A stretch of 64,000 nucleotides of DNA from Pseudomonas capeferrum. GTDB lineage: Bacteria; Pseudomonadota; Gammaproteobacteria; Pseudomonadales; Pseudomonadaceae. Shown here one piece after another: positions 58,018 to 64,000 of this stretch (position 1 is the stretch's first letter; each line of letters begins with the position of its first letter). Under the pieces are notes generated by a model that was not told the DNA's origin, searched no databases, and worked only from the letters and a program-made list of their open reading frames with translations. The position numbers were made by a program, and so were the translations under genes. The stretch spans positions 664,058 through 728,057 of the forward strand of contig NZ_JMIT01000003.1 in assembly GCF_000731675.1 (NCBI RefSeq). Direction: 5' to 3'.

Positions 58018-58923
58018 ATGACCCTCGATCGCGATGCCGCTTCCCATGTAGCCGAAGTTTTGTCCGAAGCACTGCCTTACATCCGCCGCTTTGTCGGCAA
58101 GACCCTGGTGATCAAGTACGGCGGCAACGCGATGGAGAGCGAGGAGCTCAAGACCGGCTTCGCCCGTGACATCGTGCTGATGAAGGCTGTGGGCATCAAC
58201 CCGGTGGTGGTCCACGGTGGTGGCCCGCAGATCGGCGACCTGCTCAAGCGCCTGTCGATCGAAAGCCACTTCATCGACGGCATGCGCGTCACCGACTCGG
58301 CGACCATGGACGTGGTGGAGATGGTGCTGGGTGGCCAGGTCAACAAGGATATCGTCAACCTGATCAACCGCCACGGCGGCAGCGCCATCGGCCTGACCGG
58401 CAAGGACGCGGAACTGATCCGCGCCAAGAAGCTGACCGTAAGCCGCCAGACGCCAGAGATGACCACCCCGGAAATCATCGACATCGGCCATGTCGGCGAA
58501 GTCGTGAGCGTGAACACCGACCTGCTGAACATGCTCGTCAAGGGCGACTTCATCCCGGTGATCGCGCCGATCGGCGTCGGTGCCAATGGTGAGTCGTACA
58601 ACATCAACGCCGACCTGGTGGCAGGCAAGGTGGCCGAGGCGCTGAAAGCCGAGAAGCTGATGCTGCTGACCAACATCGCCGGCCTGATGGACAAGCAGGG
58701 CCAGGTCCTGACCGGCCTGACCACCGAGCAGGTCAACGAACTGATCGCCGACGGCACCATCTACGGCGGCATGCTGCCGAAGATCAAGTGCGCACTGGAT
58801 GCGGTGCAAGGTGGCGTGAACAGCTCGCACATCATCGACGGCCGCGTGCCCAATGCGGTGCTGCTGGAGATCTTCACCGACAGCGGTGTGGGCACGTTGA
58901 TCACCAATCGCAAGCCACGCTGA
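58018..58923 (+). CDS. argB: acetylglutamate kinase
   Basis: A 301-aa amino-acid-kinase-fold enzyme, the second step of arginine biosynthesis. Motifs are VIKYGGNAM, VVHGGGPQIGDLLKRL, and GLTGKDAELIRAKK near residue 125. The N-terminal helix (DRDAASHVAEVLSEALPYIRRF) is the kind found in arginine-inhibited hexameric enzymes. CAGGAG precedes the ATG. It is the last of the coaBC-dut-algC-argB run, with a strong terminator downstream. Confidence 0.96.
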   Translation: MTLDRDAASHVAEVLSEALPYIRRFVGKTLVIKYGGNAMESEELKTGFARDIVLMKAVGINPVVVHGGGPQIGDLLKRLSIESHFIDGMRVTDSATMDVVEMVLGGQVNKDIVNLINRHGGSAIGLTGKDAELIRAKKLTVSRQTPEMTTPEIIDIGHVGEVVSVNTDLLNMLVKGDFIPVIAPIGVGANGESYNINADLVAGKVAEALKAEKLMLLTNIAGLMDKQGQVLTGLTTEQVNELIADGTIYGGMLPKIKCALDAVQGGVNSSHIIDGRVPNAVLLEIFTDSGVGTLITNRKPR

Positions 58924-58953
58924 TTCATCAAGCGGCCAGTTCAGGCAGGCACC

Positions 58954-58985
58954 AAAAAGGCGACCCGCAAAGGTCGCCTTTTTTT
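58954..58985. terminator. bidirectional terminator after argB
   Basis: AAAAAGGCGACC-CGCAAA-GGTCGCCTTTTT is a perfect stem with a T-tract on both strands, between argB and the convergent TonB-dependent receptor gene. Confidence 0.93.
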
Positions 58986-58999
58986 GTGCGCTCAGGTGC

Positions 59000-61432
59000 C
59001 TAGAAGCTGTAGCGGGCAGTCAGTTTCACATTGCGCGGGTCGCCGTAGATGTCGTACGGGCTGTAGGCGCCATTGGCCACACTGCTGTAGTAGGTACGGT
59101 CGAACAGATTGTTGAGGTTGACCTGTAGGTCCAGTTGCTCGCTGGCCTGGTAGCCTGCCACCAGGCCGACCACCGTGTACGAGCCCTGCTGGTTTTGCCA
59201 GGCAGTGGCGCCGGCACCACCCGAGGTGCGGATGCGGCTCTGCTGGTAGATGTCACCGCCCACACGCCAGCGCTGCAACTCACCCGGCAGGGTGTAGATC
59301 GTCGACAGCTTGAACAGCTGGCGTGGTTTGGTGCGGTCGAAGTCCTCACCCTCCCGGGCTTTGTTGGCGTCGCTGACGTATTTCGTCTGGGTGTAGGTGT
59401 AGCCGGCGGCCAGTTGCCAGTTGTCGGCCAGGGCGCCCTGGATTTCAAGGTCGATGCCCTTGCTGCGGACCAGCCCGGCAGCCTCGTAGCAGGCGCTGGC
59501 GGGGCCCGCCCCGCAACCTTTGGCGTCAGGCAGCTCCTGGGCACGGTTTTTCTGGTCGATCTGAAACACCGCTATGCTGGCGTTCAGCGCACCACCAAAG
59601 TACTCGCCCTTGATACCCACTTCGTAGTTCTCACCCATTACCGGGTCAAGCACTTTGCTGTCCAGGCCTTTGCTGGTCTGCGGCTTGAAGATATCGGTGT
59701 AGCTTGCGTAGACCGAGTGGTGGGTGTCCAGGTCGTAGACCAGGCCGGCATAGCGGGTCAGGTTGCGCGTGATCTTGTAGTTGTTCTCACTGCTTTTGCT
59801 GTCGTCGAACGCGTACCAGTCGACGCGGCCGCCGAGAATCAACGACAGCGGCTCGCTCAAGCGCAACCGGGTGCTGGCATAGACGCTGTCCTGGGTGGTG
59901 GTTTCGGGAAGACCGTTAGGGCCAGTGACGTAATCGGGCTTGGCATGCCCACGAGGGTTCCACTCGAAGGGATTGATGCCAGCGTCGATGTAGGCGCTCC
60001 AGGCCTTGCCAGAGCGGTAATCCAGCTGGCGCTTGCTGACGCCCAGGGTCACGTCATGCTGTTGACCGAGCAACTGGAAGGGGCCGCTGAGCGCCAGGTC
60101 ATAGCCGGTTTCCTTCTGTTCCATGGCCTCTGTCCACAGGTAATGGCGATCGTATTCCCAGACCGAAGAGGCCAGTACATCGGTGTCGGTCTTCGACTGC
60201 ATGGCTGCCAGGCGCAGCGACCAGTCGTTGGCGAAGCCGTGCTCCAGGGTGGCGAAATAGCCGGTGGTGCGATCGTCCGAATACTCCCAGTCATGGCCGA
60301 GGAAGGTGTCGCGCGGCAGCCCCAGATGGCCACCGCCACGGGCCATGGGCAACCCGCCCCAGATATAGTTGGTGTGGTTCTTCTGCCGGTAGGCACCGAG
60401 CGTCAGGGTGGTGCTTTCGCTCAGGTCGGCGTCGACCACGCCGTAGAACAGCTCATGGTCACTCTCCACCGCGTCACGGAAGCTCTTAGCGTCCTGCCGC
60501 GAGACCACGGTACGTGCGCGCAGGGTGCCGCTTTCATTGAGCGGACCGCCGACGTCCAGCGTGCCGGTGTAATCGTCCCAGCTACCGGCACTGCCGGTGA
60601 GCGTGGCCTGAAATTGATGAGTCGGGCGCTTGCGCACCAGGTTGATGGCGCCACCGGGGTTGCCGGCGCCCTGGGCCAGCCCGGTGGCACCGCGCACGAT
60701 CTCCACCCGGTCATACATGGCCAGGTTGGCTTCCCCGCTGGGCAGGTAGGTCAGGAAGCTGGTAGGAAAACCGTCGTACATGATGCTGTCGACGTTGAAA
60801 CCGCGGGCGCTGAACGAGGGCCGCCCTGCACCGCCGGAGTTACTGAGAAAAATGCCCGGCGCACTTTTGACCACATCGCTGATGCTGTTCATGGCCTTGT
60901 CGTCCATACGCTTGCGCGTGACCACACTGACCGACTGCGGCGTTTCGCGCAGGCTCAAGGGCAGTTTGGTGGCCGTCTGCATGGCCCCGGTGGTATAGGA
61001 GCCGCTGTGCTCGGTAGTCGCCGCCAGGCCTTGGCCGGTAATGTTGGTCGCGCTCAGCTCCAGGCCTGTGCCAGCCGTTGCCTGCGGCGTCAGCAGGTAA
61101 AGGCCATTACCTTGCGGCGAGGCTTGCAGACCGGTGCCTTGCAGCAATTGCTGCAGGCCGCCCTGCACGCTGGTGGCGGCATTCAGGCCAGGGCTGCGCA
61201 ACCCCTCCACCAGGCCCGGCTCGATGGGCAGGGTGATGCCTGCCTGGCTGGCGAAGTCAGAGAGGGCACTGCTGAGGTTACCGGCCGGCACCTGATAGGC
61301 ACGGTTCTGCCGCGCGCCTTGCTCGGCGGCCTGCAGCGATGCCGCAGCCAGGCCGCCGCCCGCGATGATCAGACCCAGTGCGGCAGCGTGTACTGCCCGC
61401 GCCAGTGGTTGAATGCCCTGCGTCGTCGCCAT
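59000..61432 (-). CDS. TonB-dependent siderophore receptor with STN signalling domain
   Basis: An 810-aa outer-membrane receptor. Signal peptide to about residue 36 (AAASLQAAEQG). STN domain at about 45-115 (VPAGNLSSALSDFASQAGI), which relays ligand binding to FecR. Plug at about 150-270 (RETPQSVSVVTRKRMDDKAM, PGIFLSNSGGAGR, RVEIVRGATGLAQGAGNPGGAINLV). The 22-strand barrel ends RNVKLTARYSF with a C-terminal Phe. It imports a ferric siderophore, xenosiderophore by inference. The start at 61432 is preferred, though the frame extends to 61525. It lies 79 bases after fecR on the same strand. Confidence 0.94.
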   Translation of the reverse strand: MATTQGIQPLARAVHAAALGLIIAGGGLAAASLQAAEQGARQNRAYQVPAGNLSSALSDFASQAGITLPIEPGLVEGLRSPGLNAATSVQGGLQQLLQGTGLQASPQGNGLYLLTPQATAGTGLELSATNITGQGLAATTEHSGSYTTGAMQTATKLPLSLRETPQSVSVVTRKRMDDKAMNSISDVVKSAPGIFLSNSGGAGRPSFSARGFNVDSIMYDGFPTSFLTYLPSGEANLAMYDRVEIVRGATGLAQGAGNPGGAINLVRKRPTHQFQATLTGSAGSWDDYTGTLDVGGPLNESGTLRARTVVSRQDAKSFRDAVESDHELFYGVVDADLSESTTLTLGAYRQKNHTNYIWGGLPMARGGGHLGLPRDTFLGHDWEYSDDRTTGYFATLEHGFANDWSLRLAAMQSKTDTDVLASSVWEYDRHYLWTEAMEQKETGYDLALSGPFQLLGQQHDVTLGVSKRQLDYRSGKAWSAYIDAGINPFEWNPRGHAKPDYVTGPNGLPETTTQDSVYASTRLRLSEPLSLILGGRVDWYAFDDSKSSENNYKITRNLTRYAGLVYDLDTHHSVYASYTDIFKPQTSKGLDSKVLDPVMGENYEVGIKGEYFGGALNASIAVFQIDQKNRAQELPDAKGCGAGPASACYEAAGLVRSKGIDLEIQGALADNWQLAAGYTYTQTKYVSDANKAREGEDFDRTKPRQLFKLSTIYTLPGELQRWRVGGDIYQQSRIRTSGGAGATAWQNQQGSYTVVGLVAGYQASEQLDLQVNLNNLFDRTYYSSVANGAYSPYDIYGDPRNVKLTARYSF

Positions 61433-61511
61433 GTGTTCGCCCCTGCCCTGTAAAAGTGATGTGTTTATGGGAGGGACACGCAGCTTGAGAAAAACACGAC
61501 ACGCATTCTGT

Positions 61512-62480
61512 TCACGCGTTCGCACGCGCGGTGAGGGTGACCCAGTAGGGCGTGCGGTAGAGCACGTTCACCGGTAGGGTCTGGCTCAGGGCGCGAAGAA
61601 CCTGATCGGTGTCGCGCAACTGGAAGGCGCCGGAAATCAGCAGCCCGGCCACTGCCGGATCGCAGCGCAGCAGGCCAGGTCGATAGCGGCCGAGCTCGTT
61701 GATGAAGTCATCGAGGCGCATCTTTTCTGCGCGCAGCACCTGGCTCAACCAATCGAGACGATCTTTCGCCAGCACCATGGGCGGCTGCGCAGCCCGGCTG
61801 TTGACGTGCGTCTGTAAGCCGGCCGCCAGGAGCATCAGGCCCTCATCGCCCGGTGACCGCCGCGGGCGCACCCGGGCAGCGCCCTCCAGGGCGGCAAGGT
61901 AAGTGCTGTGCGGGTACTGACGCAGCACAAAGCGGCTGCCGAGCAGGGCAATTTCCGCTTCGGCGGTATCGACGATGAACGGCCGCCCGGCATGCTCATG
62001 GGGTACTTCGACGAGCATCTCGCCGGCGATGAGGCGCACGCGTCGAACATGCTCGTCATAGGCGATATCCACGGCGCTGCCGGTGTTCAGGCGAATCTGC
62101 CCGCCATCGGGCAACTGCAGGGAGCGTTGCTCCCCCGTGGCCGTGCGCTCGTCCGCCTGCCACTCGCGCCACGGCAGCCCGCGGTATGTCGCGAGGCCTA
62201 CGGGGGCGGCGGCGATCAGCAACGCCAGGGTCTTGAGCACCTGCCGCCGCTCCAGGCTGCGTGGGCGCTCCAGCGCCACCCGCCCGGCACTGCCGGCAAG
62301 CTGCTGGGCTCGACCGCCAAACCTTTCGGCCAGTTGCCAGGCCCGTTCGTGATCCACGTGCCGCGCCCGCCACTCGGCGCCGGCGGCATGCTCGGCGGCG
62401 CCGGCGCTGCTGTTCTGCAAGCGTACAAACCATTGGGCCGCTTCACGGGCGATGCGGCGGTCGATGGGCGTATCACTCAT
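61512..62480 (-). CDS. fecR: FecR-like anti-sigma regulator
   Basis: A 322-aa inner-membrane regulator: N-terminal cytoplasmic anti-sigma domain (AREAAQWFVRL, HERAWQLAERF), one hydrophobic segment (LKTLALLIAAAPVGLATYRGL, about 88-108) and a periplasmic FecR domain (RSLQLPDGGQIRLNTGSAVDI). It passes the signal from the receptor's STN domain to the sigma factor. The start overlaps the sigma gene's end by 8 bases, giving translational coupling. Confidence 0.93.
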   Translation of the reverse strand: MSDTPIDRRIAREAAQWFVRLQNSSAGAAEHAAGAEWRARHVDHERAWQLAERFGGRAQQLAGSAGRVALERPRSLERRQVLKTLALLIAAAPVGLATYRGLPWREWQADERTATGEQRSLQLPDGGQIRLNTGSAVDIAYDEHVRRVRLIAGEMLVEVPHEHAGRPFIVDTAEAEIALLGSRFVLRQYPHSTYLAALEGAARVRPRRSPGDEGLMLLAAGLQTHVNSRAAQPPMVLAKDRLDWLSQVLRAEKMRLDDFINELGRYRPGLLRCDPAVAGLLISGAFQLRDTDQVLRALSQTLPVNVLYRTPYWVTLTARANA

Positions 62481-63012
62481 GCTGCGCGCCCTGGCTGGCG
62501 AGCACGATGCACTCTTCAAAGGCCCGCGCAAGGTGGCGCTGCACCGAGCGCACGCTGAGATTGAGGCGGTTGGCGATCTCTTCCTGGGTATAACCCTCCA
62601 GCTGCGCCATCAGGAACGCCTGGCGGGCTTTGGCGGGCAACAGGGCAAGGACCTGGTCGATTTCGTCGAGGGCTTCGAGCACCAGCGCTTGTTGTTCCAG
62701 CGACGGAGCGAGGTCTTCTGGCATTTGCGCCAGCGCGGCCAGGTAGGCCTGCTCCAGCGAGCGGCGACGGTAGAAGTTGAGGGCCAGGCGATTGGCGATG
62801 GTGGCCAGATAGGCGCGCGGTGTCGTGCAGTTCAGCGGCTCGCCCGGCGCTCTGCAGAGCAGCCGCACGAACGTGTCCTGGGCCAGATCCGCCGCATCGG
62901 CGGCGCTGCCCAAGCGCTTGCGCAGCCAGCCCTGCAGCCAGCCGTGGTGGTGACTGTAGAGCTGGTCGATGGCCTGATGCCGAGGGTGGTTTGCCGAAGA
63001 AGTGTGCTGCAC
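62473..63012 (-). CDS. fecI: FecI-like ECF sigma factor
   Basis: A 179-aa iron-starvation ECF sigma factor. Region 2 includes AADLAQDTFVRLL and PRAYLATIANRLALNFYRRR; region 4 is LLPAKARQAFLMAQLEGYTQEEIANRLNLSVRSVQRHLARAF. It should transcribe the receptor gene at 59000-61432 on ferric-siderophore signalling. The start is GTG 63012, without a strong RBS. A Fur-box-like palindrome is just upstream. Confidence 0.92.
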   Translation of the reverse strand: MQHTSSANHPRHQAIDQLYSHHHGWLQGWLRKRLGSAADAADLAQDTFVRLLCRAPGEPLNCTTPRAYLATIANRLALNFYRRRSLEQAYLAALAQMPEDLAPSLEQQALVLEALDEIDQVLALLPAKARQAFLMAQLEGYTQEEIANRLNLSVRSVQRHLARAFEECIVLASQGAQHE

Positions 63013-63030
63013 GGGAGGCTACAGATGTGA

Positions 63031-63047
63031 ATGAGAATTCGTCTCAT
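63031..63047. promoter_or_regulatory. candidate Fur box upstream of fecI
   Basis: ATGAGA-ATTCG-TCTCAT, a perfect inverted pair with a 5-base centre, 19-35 bases upstream of the fecI start. Fur repression under iron sufficiency is the normal control of such cassettes. Confidence 0.65.
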
Positions 63048-63142
63048 CATATCAGCATAAACTTGGCCCCGTACACGTGCAGGGTCAGCCTTCGGTATAG
63101 CAACGTCAGGCGGCCTTACTGCCGCCTGAACACGGCGCTTTT

Positions 63143-63784
63143 TCAGATGCCGTACTGCGCCCGATAGGCCTCGACTGCCGGCAGGTGCTGCTTGAGCTGC
63201 GGGTCGTCCGCCAGGAACTCCAGCACCTGGGTCAGCGAAACGATGCTGACCACCGGGATACCGAAGTCACGCTCCACTTCCTGGATTGCCGAAAGCTCGC
63301 CATTGCCGCGTTCTTCGCGGTTCAGGGCGATCAGTACGCCAGCGGCCTTGGCCTGCTGGGCATTGATGATCTGCATGACCTCGCGGATGGCGGTGCCGGC
63401 GGTGATCACGTCGTCGATGATCAGTACCTCACCGGCCAAGGGTGCGCCTACCAGACTGCCGCCTTCGCCGTGATCCTTGGCTTCTTTACGGTTGAAGCAC
63501 CACGGCACATCGAGCTGATGCTGGTCGGCAAGGGCCACGGCGGTAGTCGCCGCCAGGGGGATACCCTTGTAAGCCGGGCCGAACAGCACATCGAAGGGGA
63601 TCTTGCTGTCGACGATGGCTGCGGCGTAGCAACGCCCCAACTGCGCCAATGCAGAACCTGTGTTGAACAGGCCGGCATTGAAGAAGTACGGGCTGGTACG
63701 CCCCGATTTCAGGGTGAATTCACCGAAGCGCAGAACGCCGCGGTCGATGGCAAAACGAATGAAGTCGCGCTGATACGGCTGCAT
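63143..63784 (-). CDS. pyrE: orotate phosphoribosyltransferase
   Basis: A 213-aa PRTase of pyrimidine synthesis that makes OMP from orotate and PRPP. The PRPP-binding motif is VLIIDDVITAGTAIRE, with YKGIPLAATTAVAL, and GEFTLKSGRTSPYFFN at the N-terminus. It is divergent from crc across 80 bases, the standard pseudomonad arrangement. Confidence 0.97.
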   Translation of the reverse strand: MQPYQRDFIRFAIDRGVLRFGEFTLKSGRTSPYFFNAGLFNTGSALAQLGRCYAAAIVDSKIPFDVLFGPAYKGIPLAATTAVALADQHQLDVPWCFNRKEAKDHGEGGSLVGAPLAGEVLIIDDVITAGTAIREVMQIINAQQAKAAGVLIALNREERGNGELSAIQEVERDFGIPVVSIVSLTQVLEFLADDPQLKQHLPAVEAYRAQYGI

Positions 63785-63864
63785 GGAAAGTCCCGGACAC
63801 CACGGATTTAGCTAAATGAGTTGAGCTCGGGTATCATACACGCACGAGATTTTTGGGGCCATTT

Positions 63865-64000
63865 ATGCGGATCATCAGTGTGAACGTAAATGGCATTCAG
63901 GCTGCGGCCGAGCGTGGATTGCTCAGCTGGCTACAAGCCCAGAATGCCGACGTCATCTGCCTTCAGGATACCCGCGCCTCGGCCTTTGAACTCGACGACC
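63865..64000 (+). CDS. crc: catabolite repression control protein Crc, 3' end cut by window edge
   Basis: 45 codons of an exonuclease III-family protein (MRIISVNVNGIQAAAERG, ADVICLQDTRAS). The pyrE-crc divergence and the N-terminus identify Crc, which has lost nuclease activity and helps Hfq repress translation of target mRNAs during catabolite repression. CLQDTRAS in place of the nuclease's CLQEtK metal-binding motif fits the loss of catalysis. Confidence 0.93.
   Translation, partial: MRIISVNVNGIQAAAERGLLSWLQAQNADVICLQDTRASAFELDD

Noticed and set aside
59135..61453. 772-codon plus-strand frame antisense to the TonB receptor
   Set aside because: The minus frame has a signal peptide, STN, plug and barrel features; this one has none.
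1..64000. tRNA or rRNA genes, CRISPR arrays, insertion sequences
   Set aside because: None seen. Repeats present are REP/BIME palindromes, not regularly spaced direct repeats; no transposase-like protein was recognised in any frame.

Overview
The window is GC-rich, dense, mostly single-copy chromosomal DNA from a fluorescent Pseudomonas, most like the P. putida group. Three things point there: the gene order rep-xpt, dadA/Lrp, rpmB-rpmG, radC/coaBC-dut-algC-argB and pyrE/crc; the D-lysine catabolic set amaA-amaB plus hglS; and many P. putida-type REP palindromes between genes. I recognised no rRNA, tRNA, CRISPR array, insertion sequence or prophage. Protein identifications rest on recognition of motifs and family features by eye; no database search was run.

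Layout. 1-9.5 kb: a partial DUF4034-like gene, a ComM/YifB AAA+ protein, then a divergent signalling locus. That locus pairs a 1700-aa pseudokinase/AAA/GAF/histidine kinase with two response regulators, one having DNA-binding domains at both ends and the other being a bare receiver. 9.5-16.2 kb: a YcaC-type hydrolase, two AraC-class regulators, a Kef-type K+/H+ antiporter, a LysR regulator and an OprD porin. 16.2-20.6 kb, minus strand: a Tat-exported amidohydrolase, then an alpha/beta hydrolase, a membrane-anchored ABM protein and a second YcaC. 20.6-21.8 kb is the one clearly atypical island, with an orphan PBECR2-like nuclease (toxin) domain. 21.8-23.2 kb: an MscS channel fused to a cyclic-nucleotide-binding domain.

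23.3-31.4 kb holds the lysine/pipecolate genes (amaA, amaB, LysR, hglS), another LysR and a MATE exporter. 31.4-38.5 kb: a GGDEF-EAL protein with a Fur-box-like upstream site, rep, xpt, an acetyl-CoA hydrolase/transferase and cytochrome c5. 38.6-51.4 kb is amino-acid and polyamine metabolism: an HTH-cupin regulator, alanine racemase, dadA, Lrp, a PuuB-like oxidase, a MocR regulator, an aldehyde dehydrogenase and a cupin. A phospholipase D-family lipoprotein, an MFS transporter and an I78-like small protein lie among them. 51.5-58.9 kb is housekeeping: rpmG, rpmB, an orphan peptide-binding protein, radC, coaBC, dut, algC and argB. 59-63 kb is a FecI/FecR/TonB-receptor iron-uptake cassette with a Fur-like box, lying between argB and pyrE. 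The window ends 45 codons into crc.

The most unusual items are the pseudokinase-histidine kinase with its double-headed regulator and the orphan toxin-like domain. Less strong are the Cys/His-rich tail of the Tat amidohydrolase and the Fur-like site in front of a c-di-GMP enzyme.
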